Shown: one piece after another, positions 7,437-14,919 of the stretch
How positions within the stretch are numbered: position 1 is the stretch's first letter
How the letters are laid out: every line of letters starts with the position of its first letter
Assembly: GCA_937975585.1 (NCBI GenBank)
Contig: CALJUC010000019.1
Location: 1 to 22,833 of the forward strand
DNA from: an uncultured Moraxella sp.
Lineage (GTDB): Bacteria > Pseudomonadota > Gammaproteobacteria > Pseudomonadales > Moraxellaceae
Length of the DNA: 22,833 bases
Direction of reading: 5' to 3'
Notes under the pieces: model-generated
The model's input: the letters and a program-made list of their open reading frames with translations, nothing else
Database searches by the model: none
Told to the model about the DNA's origin: nothing
Made by a program: the position numbers and the translations under genes

Positions 7437-8837
7437 TTAAAGAATTTTTTTTAATACCTTAGAGTTGCGGCTGCTATCGTACATCGCATAACGTGACTCA
7501 GGTAATTCTTCCGCTGGTACTTCCACAAAGCCCAATTCGACAAACCAATGTGAAGTACGGGTGGTCAACACAAACAACTCTTTGATACCACGGCTACGCG
7601 CTTGCTGCTCTAAGAAAGCCACTAAGTCCGCGCCACGGTTACCGTTACGATAGTTTGAATGAACAGCGACACACGCGACTTCAGCGGCATCATCAGACAA
7701 TTCGTACAAAGCCGCACAGCCCAACACCATGCCATCACGCTCAATCACGCTAAAGTTTTCGATATCGGTTTCTAAGCGTTCACGCGAGCGACGTACCAAG
7801 ATACCTTGTTCTTCAAGTGGGGTCAGTAACTCCATCAAACCCACGACATCATCGATATCGGCACGGCGAATCTCTTCGTATGAATCGTGCGAAATCAAGG
7901 TGCCTGAACCATCGCGGGTAAATAGCTCTTCAAGCAGCGCACCATCTTTGGCATACGAGATAATATGGGTGCGGTGAATACCGTTACGACACGCTTCACT
8001 GGATGCTGATAAGAAACGGGCTACCTCTGAATGGGCTGGCAAGTCGCGTAAGAAGCGTGTGACTTCGTGCGGAATCATTTCTTTAATCAACTGACCTTTT
8101 TCGTTATAAATACCGGTCTGTTCACCCAAGAAAATCAGTTTATCAGCATTTAAGCTAATCGCCGCTTGCAATGCCACATCTTCAGACAATAGGTTGAATA
8201 CCTCGCCCGTTGCGGAATAACCCATCGAACCCAAAATTACCACATGGTCATGGATCAAGTTATTGCGAATAGCTTGCGCATCGATTGCGCGCACTTCGCC
8301 GGTAAACTGATAGTCCACACCATCACGCACGCCATAAGGCCTTGCAGTTACAAAGTTACCCGAGATGGCATCAATGCGTGAGCCATACATCGGCGAGTTC
8401 GCAAGCCCCATGGATAACTGGGCTTCAATCTGTAGACGAATCGAACCAACCGCTTCAAGAATGTAAGGCAGTGCTTGTTTTGGGGTAACGCGCACGTCAT
8501 TTGCCATTGGCGCTTCGATATTGTTTTCAGCAAGGTTGGCATCAATCTGTGGACGCGCACCATGTACCAATACTAGCTTAATACCCAAGCTATGTAGCAA
8601 TGCAAAGTCGTGAATAAGATGGCTAAAATTATCATGCAGTACCGCATCGCCATTGAACATGATGACAAAGGTCTTACCGCGATGGGTATTGATATAGGGT
8701 GCAAAGTTGCGGAACCACTGCACATACGCAGGGGCGGTATCATGCATAGGCATTTGGTCAGGGGTATTAAGCACGGCATGGTAGCCAGCTTGGTTTTGGC
8801 TATCAGCAGAATTTTGAGTATCGATTGGGGTCGTCAT
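7437..8837 (-). CDS. argA: N-acetylglutamate synthase (amino-acid acetyltransferase)
   Basis: Catalyses acetyl-CoA plus glutamate to N-acetylglutamate, the first step of arginine synthesis. From ATG 8837 it has 466 residues, against about 443 in E. coli; the extra length is a polar N-terminal stretch of about 30. The amino-acid-kinase-like domain starts at WFRNFAPYINTHRGKTFV (about 41-58) and contains VHGARPQID (91-99). The GNAT domain covers about 325-455, with the acetyl-CoA loop RNGNRG (397-402) and FVLTTRTSHWFVELGF near 422-437. This kinase-GNAT order is that of classical ArgA. An upstream in-frame TTG at 8867 lacks a ribosome-binding site, so ATG 8837 is preferred, although the AAGTG before it is also weak. 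It is a single-gene unit; I saw no clear ArgR box. Confidence 0.95.
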   Translation of the reverse strand: MTTPIDTQNSADSQNQAGYHAVLNTPDQMPMHDTAPAYVQWFRNFAPYINTHRGKTFVIMFNGDAVLHDNFSHLIHDFALLHSLGIKLVLVHGARPQIDANLAENNIEAPMANDVRVTPKQALPYILEAVGSIRLQIEAQLSMGLANSPMYGSRIDAISGNFVTARPYGVRDGVDYQFTGEVRAIDAQAIRNNLIHDHVVILGSMGYSATGEVFNLLSEDVALQAAISLNADKLIFLGEQTGIYNEKGQLIKEMIPHEVTRFLRDLPAHSEVARFLSASSEACRNGIHRTHIISYAKDGALLEELFTRDGSGTLISHDSYEEIRRADIDDVVGLMELLTPLEEQGILVRRSRERLETDIENFSVIERDGMVLGCAALYELSDDAAEVACVAVHSNYRNGNRGADLVAFLEQQARSRGIKELFVLTTRTSHWFVELGFVEVPAEELPESRYAMYDSSRNSKVLKKIL

Positions 8838-9090
8838 GCTACACTTATATATATTGGCTAAAAACAAAAAGAAGGTCGTTTGATAAAATCACTACAATAA
8901 CAAATATTGCTAAGTTTGACTAGGGTGTTTATGTTTGGTAAAAATCACCAAGACAACCGAACTAGCTAGTGAGATACGACGGGAAGTTTGTTATGCTAGC
9001 GATGACAAATTTTACCGATAACCGCTGCGCCTATAAAGCAATATCTGAATTACCTCGTTTGAAATACCTAGAAAGACTTTGGAGAGTTCT

Positions 9091-9765
9091 ATGTTCACCA
9101 ATCTACGCACCCTTGGCACTGGCATTGCTGCACTAGCCGTCACAGGCTCAGCTTTTGCTGTGTTACCCACGGTTACTTTAGATCCGACCATGGATTTAGT
9201 GCCAACCTCAACTGCGCCAGCCATGACCACGACAGCCATGCCAGTCAATACGCCAACCGCCCCTGTGACGGCTACCATGACCACGGCTATGCCGACCCTC
9301 GTTGCGCCAACCATGAACGCGACGAATGCTCAAGTTGCCGCCGTGCCGGCCGTCAACCCAGCGATTAGCCAAATTCAGCGCCGTTTATTGGCCTCTATCG
9401 TCGCACGTAATGCCAGCGGTCAAGAGGTGCTAGTGCCAGTCAACGCACAAACCCCGATTACTCGCGGTATGATACTTGAGTATCACGGTTATATTATCAA
9501 CCGCAGCCAAGAACGCGTGCGTAATATGAAAGTCAGCTTTGATTTACCAAAAAATACCGAGTTGACCGCTATGAGCGATATGAGCCCTGCGCGTGCCATG
9601 GGTAGTATGGATGGCATGAACTTCCAATATATGCCGCTAAAAAGTAATGTCGGTGGCGTGTTGCAAGACTTACCAATGAGTTACTACAAAGCGGTTCGTT
9701 GGAATATCGAGGGCTTAGGACTCAATGAAGTGGCTGAAGTCAAATACCGCGTAGTTGTAAAATAA
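9091..9765 (+). CDS. Secreted protein with Thr/Pro/Met-rich linker and a DUF11-like beta domain
   Basis: Function unknown. The 224-residue product has a signal peptide with cleavage expected after AFA (residue 23). Residues about 31-85 are low-complexity, rich in Thr, Ala, Pro and Met, with repeated TTTAMP / TMTTAMP units that are also visible in the DNA. A folded C-terminal domain follows (about 87-224). Its segment LEYHGYIINRSQERVRNMKVSFDLPKNTEL recalls the DUF11/'conserved repeat domain' pattern (tY-x-(V/I)-x-N-x-s...v-x-d-x-lP), which is an Ig-like beta-sandwich seen in surface proteins; this likeness is my reading only. GGAGAG is well placed before ATG 9091, and an in-frame TTG at 9079 is not needed. 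It diverges from argA and has its own terminator. The presence of a signal peptide, linker and beta domain suggests a periplasmic or surface role. Confidence 0.78.
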   Translation: MFTNLRTLGTGIAALAVTGSAFAVLPTVTLDPTMDLVPTSTAPAMTTTAMPVNTPTAPVTATMTTAMPTLVAPTMNATNAQVAAVPAVNPAISQIQRRLLASIVARNASGQEVLVPVNAQTPITRGMILEYHGYIINRSQERVRNMKVSFDLPKNTELTAMSDMSPARAMGSMDGMNFQYMPLKSNVGGVLQDLPMSYYKAVRWNIEGLGLNEVAEVKYRVVVK

Positions 9766-9801
9766 GCGTAAGAACAAACTTAGACAGCTAGCAATCGCGA
9801 T

Positions 9802-9831
9802 AAAAAAGGGCACTGATGAAGTGCCTTTTTT
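9802..9831. terminator. Bidirectional terminator between the secreted protein and the patatin gene
   Basis: AAAAAAGGGCACT at 9802-9814 pairs with AGTGCCTTTTTT at 9820-9831, with one unpaired G and a five-base loop. A and T runs flank both sides, so it can act on both converging transcripts. Confidence 0.82.
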
Positions 9832-9860
9832 ATTGTGAGATTATTAGCGGTGATTAAATA

Positions 9861-10754
9861 CTATTGGTAAGCTTTAACAGCCGCTTTAATATCAGCGAGT
9901 TTGGCACGAGTCGCGACTTCACCGGCTTGGATAATCTTTTCTCGATTGACCGTATCAGTCGTGCCAATATGTCCGACTTGCGGCTGAATCACGACATTGG
10001 CAAGTGCCAGTTCCTTGGCTAAATCTTTGCTCGGTTGTTTTGGCATCACGTTAAAGCTTCTATCCAATATCGACCAAAAATCAAACTTATTATTATCTTG
10101 CTCGGTGGCAGGCGCGGAAATATCCACCGCAATCACCACTTTTGCCCCCAAGTCTTTGGCTGTTTGTACGGGTACTAGACTGCTCAAGCCCCCATCGGCG
10201 TAGCGTTGATTGTTGATTCGAGGTGGGATAAATACGCCCTTAATGCTACTTGACGCACGTACTGCAAGTCCGGTATCCCCAGTGGTAAAGACAGTTTTTT
10301 GGGCATCCGCTGAGGTGGTGCTAAGATTGGTCGCAATGGCAGCAAAACGTCGTGGCAACTGCTCAATCGGGCGGTGGCCGACTTGCTCATTGACCCAGTT
10401 TTGTAATTGCACCCCCTCAATAAAGCCTTGTTTACTAATCGTAAAATCTACCAAGTCGGTATTACTGACATGGGTGGCAATCTCTTCGATATCATGCGCA
10501 GATTTGCCACTGGCATACAAGCTACCGACCAGACTACCACTGCTGGTGCCGACGATTAAATCTGGCTTGATAGCGTTTTGTTCAAGCACTTTGAGAACAC
10601 CGATGTGGGCAAAGCCTTTGGCGCCACCGCCGCCTAATACAAGGGCGACCTTTGGCGGTTCACGTGTAATCAAAGGTTTGACAATGAGTGGCGGCGTTGT
10701 TGTACAAGCCGTGATACTAAAGGCAAGTAGGGTATAAGTAAGGGATTTTTTCAT
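9861..10754 (-). CDS. Patatin-like phospholipase, predicted lipoprotein
   Basis: A serine lipid hydrolase of the patatin/RssA type, 297 residues. The N-terminus is a lipoprotein signal with lipobox SITAC (Cys17), so it is expected to be acylated and held in the cell envelope. The patatin domain (about 36-215) has all core features: the oxyanion-hole loop GGGGAKG (41-47), the nucleophile elbow GTSSG (Ser71) and the DGG motif (Asp187) completing the Ser-Asp dyad. No OMP or POTRA segment follows, so it is not a PlpD-type autotransporter. The start codon is 8 bases after the stop of the NYN-LOTUS gene and its weak AGG ribosome-binding site overlaps that gene's end, so the two are almost surely cotranscribed. 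The substrate is not readable. Confidence 0.92.
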   Translation of the reverse strand: MKKSLTYTLLAFSITACTTTPPLIVKPLITREPPKVALVLGGGGAKGFAHIGVLKVLEQNAIKPDLIVGTSSGSLVGSLYASGKSAHDIEEIATHVSNTDLVDFTISKQGFIEGVQLQNWVNEQVGHRPIEQLPRRFAAIATNLSTTSADAQKTVFTTGDTGLAVRASSSIKGVFIPPRINNQRYADGGLSSLVPVQTAKDLGAKVVIAVDISAPATEQDNNKFDFWSILDRSFNVMPKQPSKDLAKELALANVVIQPQVGHIGTTDTVNREKIIQAGEVATRAKLADIKAAVKAYQ

Positions 10755-10762
10755 TAGCCTGC

Positions 10763-12088
10763 CTATTTCAGCTTAATTTGAATATTTGAGCCATCTTTTT
10801 TTACCGTTACTTCACGAACGTTTTCGATTAACTGGGTAAAAGTTTTATAGCCGTAAAGTTTGGCATCATGTCCTTTGAGTTTCAATTGGCTACCTAAATA
10901 CCCAATATGTGTCCAACCGTTTTGATGTGCGGTATTATTACTAATAATATCAACAATATCTGCTAATAAGAGTTTATTCGTTAACGGTAGCAGTTGCTTT
11001 TGAGATTTTGCCTTAATAAATGCTTGATTATTGATATGTTTGATTTCGAATAGCGCAAGTGCCTTGATAAGCTCGCTTAGCTTATTATAGCCATATTTTT
11101 GTAAATCAATTTGCTGTTGTTTAAGTTGGCTACCCACATGGCTTATGCTGGAAAAACCATTATCTGAATTGGAATTATTGGCTAATATTGAGTGAATAGC
11201 GTCAATTAGCAGTTTTTCACTTTTTAACTGTATGGGTGTATAGCGAGTTGATGTGCCGGTTAGTTTAGGCACACCTTTTAAACGTACCAAAAGCGTAGAA
11301 TCGACTAAATTTTTATCAAAAATATCGATAACATCAATAAGTTCGTGTAATTTTGAGTAGCCATGTTTAGCGATATCTATGTTTGGGAATTGCTGTTTAA
11401 AATTGGAACTAAAATTAGCAAAATTGACCCAATAGTCTTTATCTTTGCTAGATTGAAAAAAAGTTTGACGTAACGCATTCATCAGTGAGGTATCTTGCCT
11501 AAGCTTTTCCTTTGGCAGTTTATCAATAGGTTTTGTAATGGGTACTTGATTTGGTATTCCGATGGTTGAAGCCAACGGCAGGACAGTTTTTGGCTTATTG
11601 GTAGTCTGTTGATTTACTGCTTCTACAACAATTTGATTATTTACTAAGGTTGTCGATTCGACCACAAAAAAATCATCGCAAGCCAGTCTAAACGATTCCA
11701 CTGCCTTGTCCTTGCCAAAGCCATAAACTTTCTTGTTTTTGGTACGTAAGTTTTTGGCAAGTACGCTAAAATCACTATCTGAAGACAGAATACAAAAACA
11801 ATCATAACCATCATACGCAAGGTCAATGGCATCAATGGCTAAAGCGATATCAGTGGTATTTTTACCTTTGACATACGCTGGGACATGGACTTGCTCTAAT
11901 AATAGCTTGAGTGCAATATCATTCCAAATAGCTAAAGTACCTTGCTTAAAATCGCCATATACTTTTTTGCAACCAATCACACCCATAGCATTAATTTGCT
12001 GTAAATTCGATTCGATGGTTTTACTGCTAAAATTGTCACCATCGATTAGGACGGCAATTTTGTTGAAATGTAAGTTCGGTTCGGTCAT
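10763..12088 (-). CDS. NYN (PIN-like) nuclease-domain protein with three LOTUS/OST-HTH domains
   Basis: A predicted RNA-acting protein, 441 residues. Residues about 9-145 form an NYN/LabA-like domain: LIDGDN (D16, D18, N19), TTDIALAID (D80, D86) and ILSSDSDF (D104, D106) supply the acidic metal-binding cluster of PIN-like nucleases. After a variable linker come three repeats of a winged-helix OST-HTH (LOTUS) unit, about 202-271, 292-361 and 373-440. They share the pattern G(S/W)...Y/V-G-S-Q-L-K...KYGY-x-K-L-x-E-L-I in the second and third, and a diverged form (NFSSNFKQQ...KHGYSKLHELI) in the first. NYN plus OST-HTH is a known bacterial combination thought to bind and cut RNA; three copies is more than I recall as usual. 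The gene is AT-rich beside its neighbours. It has a fair promoter but no Shine-Dalgarno before ATG 12088. Confidence 0.92.
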   Translation of the reverse strand: MTEPNLHFNKIAVLIDGDNFSSKTIESNLQQINAMGVIGCKKVYGDFKQGTLAIWNDIALKLLLEQVHVPAYVKGKNTTDIALAIDAIDLAYDGYDCFCILSSDSDFSVLAKNLRTKNKKVYGFGKDKAVESFRLACDDFFVVESTTLVNNQIVVEAVNQQTTNKPKTVLPLASTIGIPNQVPITKPIDKLPKEKLRQDTSLMNALRQTFFQSSKDKDYWVNFANFSSNFKQQFPNIDIAKHGYSKLHELIDVIDIFDKNLVDSTLLVRLKGVPKLTGTSTRYTPIQLKSEKLLIDAIHSILANNSNSDNGFSSISHVGSQLKQQQIDLQKYGYNKLSELIKALALFEIKHINNQAFIKAKSQKQLLPLTNKLLLADIVDIISNNTAHQNGWTHIGYLGSQLKLKGHDAKLYGYKTFTQLIENVREVTVKKDGSNIQIKLK

Positions 12089-12115
12089 ATAATTCGTAAT
12101 CGTGAAAATTTATTC

Positions 12116-12143
12116 AGTATAAAACAAAGCCTACCAAAATCAA
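12116..12143 (-). promoter_or_regulatory. Predicted sigma-70 promoter for the NYN-LOTUS / patatin unit
   Basis: On the minus strand, TTGATT (12143-12138), a 16-base spacer and TATACT (12121-12116) form a promoter with 4/6 and 5/6 matches to consensus. The start site would fall near 12109, giving a leader of about 20 bases before ATG 12088. Confidence 0.5.
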
Positions 12144-12197
12144 ATTTTCATTTATTTTACCTATAAAAGTGTCATAATCAACCCAATAAATATAGAC

Positions 12198-12217
12198 TTA
12201 TCCACAAGTTATCCCAA
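12198..12217 (+). promoter_or_regulatory. Two adjacent DnaA-box-like 9-mers before recG
   Basis: TTATCCACA at 12198-12206 is a perfect consensus DnaA box. TTATCCCAA at 12209-12217 follows in the same orientation 11 bases on and matches in 7 of 9 positions. They lie 14-34 bases before the recG start, in the recG/NYN divergent region. A single perfect box in a window this size could be chance; the adjacent second copy makes it more noteworthy. Confidence 0.35.
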
Positions 12218-12231
12218 TGATTTAAGCTACT

Positions 12232-14430
12232 ATGCAACCAACTAACCCATCATCCGCTATGTCTAACAGTCTTGATGTCGTCAACTTGCCCGTTAATGCC
12301 TTGGCGGGCGTGGGCACAAAAGTTGCTGAGCAGTTGGCGCAGCTTGAAATCACGCGCGTGTTTGACTTATTGATGCACTTGCCACGTGATTATGAAGACC
12401 GCAGTCGTCTAGTGCCCATGTATGAATTACAGCATGGTCAGTCGGCACTGGTTGAGGGCATCATTGCGCGTGTCGAGCGTAAAAAAACCGGCATGAGCGT
12501 GTACTTGCAAGAGCCGCAGTTCGGTGGTGGGCAGGTGATTTTGCGGTTTTTTACCGTGTACCGTGGTTTGACTGAGGTGATGCAAGTTGGCACCACATTA
12601 CGGGTATTTGGCGAAGTGGTGGTCAATAAATATGGCACCCAAATCTCGCACCCAGAATATGAGGTGATTGTCGGGGCAAAGCCTTTGACCAACACAGGGT
12701 TGCTGCCAATTTATCCTACGGTCAAAGGCTTACACCAAAACAAACTCAGAAGTCTGGTAAAGCTTGCCTTGCAAACCGTCAAAAACACCGTCGGTCAACC
12801 ACAAGCGTTTGACAGTGTTTTTCCTGAGGACTGGCAAGCGATTCAGCCAGTATTAACCAAGCAGTTTCCGTTATTAGCCGGTATTAGCAATCCGTTTGCT
12901 GAGTTTGGCTTACTGGATGCGATTAGCTTTATCCATCAACCGCCGATTTATACCGATTTGGGCAAACAGTTACTGCTATTAGACAGCTTAAAAAATCGCA
13001 CGCATCCGACTTGTGGGCGCTTGATTCTTGAGGAAATGATTGCCCATCAGTTAAGCCTGTTGTACCGAAAACAACAACTCCATCAGCATAAAGCGCCGCG
13101 TTGTGATAGTACCAGTCCATTGGCCGAGCGTTTAATTACCAGTTTGCCATTTACCCCAACCAACGCCCAAACCCGTGTGGTTAGCGAGATTGTCAATGAT
13201 TTAGCAACCTCTGTACCCATGCTGCGTTTGGTGCAGGGGGATGTGGGCGCGGGTAAGACCTTAGTCGCTGCACTCGCAGCCTGTTATGCGCTAGACAGCG
13301 GTTGGCAAGTCGCGGTGATGGCACCGACCGAGATTTTGGCTGAGCAACATCTGATTAACTTCAAAAACTGGTTTGAGCCACTTGGCATCGGAGTTGGTTG
13401 GTTGGCGGGTAAGCAAAAAGGCAAAGAGCGTGAAAAAGCATTGCAAGCGGTACAAGACAATGAGGTGCAAATCGTTGTCGGCACCCATGCGCTATTCCAA
13501 GAACAAGTGAGTTTTGCCAAATTGGGCTTGGTCATCATTGATGAACAGCACCGCTTTGGGGTGGAACAGCGGATGGCTTTACTGAATAAAGGACTTGCCC
13601 ATACCACACCGCATCAGTTGATTATGACAGCGACACCGATTCCGCGTACCTTAGCGATGAGTGCGTTTGGCGACATGGATACCTCAATTATTGATGAGTT
13701 ACCGCCCAATCGCACGCCAATCACCACGGTGACGATTAGCCGTGACCGTCGTGATGAGGTGATTGAGCGGATTGCCGCAAACTGCCAGACCGGCAAACAA
13801 GCCTACTGGGTATGTCCACTCGTGGAAGAATCGAGCGTACTTGACGCCCAAGCCGCTGAGGCGACTTACGCCGACTTGGATGACCGACTTGACCTTAATA
13901 TTGGTCTGGTACATGGACGGATGAAACCCGCGGAAAAACAAGCCGTCATGCAAGACTTCAAACAAGCCAATACCGCGTTACTGGTCGCGACCACCGTGAT
14001 TGAAGTCGGGGTCGATGTGCCGAATGCCTCCTTGATGGTGATCGAAAATGCCGAGCGTTTAGGGTTGTCACAATTACACCAGTTACGTGGTCGTGTCGGA
14101 CGTGGCACCGAAAAAAGCTTTTGCGTGTTATTGTATCAAACACCATTATCCGAAACCGGTATCGAGCGCTTAAATGTACTACGCGATAGCAATGACGGCT
14201 TTGTGATTGCGCAAAAGGATTTGGAATTACGCGGTGCCGGTGAGTTGTTAGGGAAACGCCAAACAGGGCACATGGGGTATTACATTAGTGACCTGGTACG
14301 TGACGAAAACTGGTTGATTATCGCACAAGCGTTAGCGCATTATATGATTCGCGATTCACATCGCCAAACCCAAGTGTTACAGCTGATTAATCGCTGGACG
14401 CCTGAGGCGATTAAGTACGTTAATGCCTAG
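12232..14430 (+). CDS. recG: ATP-dependent DNA helicase RecG
   Basis: A monomeric branch-migration helicase that remodels stalled replication forks and recombination junctions. It has 732 residues, some 40 longer than the E. coli protein. The N-terminal wedge domain includes LAGVGTKVAEQLAQL (HhH-like) and LLMHLPRDYEDRS. Walker A is GDVGAGKT near residues 335-342; motif II is IDEQHRFG, motif III is TATPIPRT, and HGRM and TVIEVGVDVPNA follow. Motif VI is QLRGRVGRG. The C-terminal DGFVIAQKDLELRGAGELLGKRQTG matches the RecG TRG region. ATG 12232 is taken as start though it lacks a clear ribosome-binding site; ATG 12259 is an alternative giving MSNSLDVV. No clear terminator follows before the next promoter. 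Confidence 0.96.
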   Translation: MQPTNPSSAMSNSLDVVNLPVNALAGVGTKVAEQLAQLEITRVFDLLMHLPRDYEDRSRLVPMYELQHGQSALVEGIIARVERKKTGMSVYLQEPQFGGGQVILRFFTVYRGLTEVMQVGTTLRVFGEVVVNKYGTQISHPEYEVIVGAKPLTNTGLLPIYPTVKGLHQNKLRSLVKLALQTVKNTVGQPQAFDSVFPEDWQAIQPVLTKQFPLLAGISNPFAEFGLLDAISFIHQPPIYTDLGKQLLLLDSLKNRTHPTCGRLILEEMIAHQLSLLYRKQQLHQHKAPRCDSTSPLAERLITSLPFTPTNAQTRVVSEIVNDLATSVPMLRLVQGDVGAGKTLVAALAACYALDSGWQVAVMAPTEILAEQHLINFKNWFEPLGIGVGWLAGKQKGKEREKALQAVQDNEVQIVVGTHALFQEQVSFAKLGLVIIDEQHRFGVEQRMALLNKGLAHTTPHQLIMTATPIPRTLAMSAFGDMDTSIIDELPPNRTPITTVTISRDRRDEVIERIAANCQTGKQAYWVCPLVEESSVLDAQAAEATYADLDDRLDLNIGLVHGRMKPAEKQAVMQDFKQANTALLVATTVIEVGVDVPNASLMVIENAERLGLSQLHQLRGRVGRGTEKSFCVLLYQTPLSETGIERLNVLRDSNDGFVIAQKDLELRGAGELLGKRQTGHMGYYISDLVRDENWLIIAQALAHYMIRDSHRQTQVLQLINRWTPEAIKYVNA

Positions 14431-14492
14431 TGCCAAGCCTAGTTTAAGAAGAAGGCAAGCATTTGTTTGGGTGTGTAAAATAATTCACTTTA

Positions 14493-14540
14493 ATTAAAAA
14501 TTTTGTCTGAAAAGTTTTACCTTTTATCAAAATTTTTAAT
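14493..14540. repeat. 13-base perfect AT-rich inverted repeat upstream of the small-protein promoter
   Basis: ATTAAAAATTTTG at 14493-14505 and CAAAATTTTTAAT at 14528-14540 are exact reverse complements, separated by 22 bases. The right arm lies just before the -35 at 14549, where an RNA-polymerase UP element would sit, and has A-run/T-run character like one. It could be an UP element, a regulator site or part of the recG 3' end. It lacks the GC core and T tail of a terminator. Confidence 0.45.
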
Positions 14541-14548
14541 CAATCATT

Positions 14549-14577
14549 ATTACAGTGAGTTTTTTTATCGCTATAAT
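14549..14577 (+). promoter_or_regulatory. Strong predicted sigma-70 promoter for the 61-residue protein
   Basis: ATTACA (14549-14554, 4/6), a 17-base spacer and TATAAT (14572-14577, 6/6), with an AT-rich UP-like stretch just upstream. The start site would be near 14584, giving a leader of about 70 bases before ATG 14655. This is one of the best promoter matches I found in the window. Confidence 0.65.
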
Positions 14578-14654
14578 GTAGCACGATAGCTTGATAGCTA
14601 GCAGGGAATTTGACCTCAATAATTAACCTCAAAGATTTGTAAAAGGACGACATC

Positions 14655-14840
14655 ATGCCTCAAACTAAATATGATATTCTTGTCGGTGATAAAGCCGCCG
14701 CTGACGCATTTGTAGCCAAGACTGAAAACGTACAAGGCGTAAAATTTGTGAATGTGGGTGCTAACGGTCACGGTGTGGTAGTTACCCATAGTGAGGACTA
14801 TGACGAAGCAGCGTTCAAAGCAGCGGCAGGTATTGAATAA
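14655..14840 (+). CDS. Small conserved-looking protein of 61 residues, function unknown
   Basis: I do not recognise the family. The product is acidic and soluble, with no signal peptide or membrane helix and no Cys, Trp or Arg. Strand-like segments KYDILV, VKFVNVG and GVVVTHS alternate with helix-like DKAAADAFVAKTE and YDEAAFKAAAG, suggesting a small beta-alpha-beta-beta-alpha fold. Reality is well supported: AAAAGGACG is a strong ribosome-binding site before ATG 14655, a near-consensus promoter precedes it and a terminator follows 26 bases after the stop. So it is a single-gene unit that is probably highly expressed. The context (recG before, formaldehyde genes converging after) gives no functional hint. 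Confidence 0.82.
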   Translation: MPQTKYDILVGDKAAADAFVAKTENVQGVKFVNVGANGHGVVVTHSEDYDEAAFKAAAGIE

Positions 14841-14866
14841 TACTGCGATTGCAGAACGATAAATAT

Positions 14867-14898
14867 AAAAAACGGCAGCCCTCAGGTTGCCGTTTTTT
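14867..14898. terminator. Bidirectional terminator between the small protein gene and fghA
   Basis: CGGCAGCC (14873-14880) and GGTTGCCG (14885-14892) pair with one G-U around a CTCA loop. A residues lie to the left and T residues to the right, so both converging transcripts can end here. Confidence 0.88.
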
Positions 14899-14919
14899 AT
14901 TGCTGTCTGACATTCAAGG

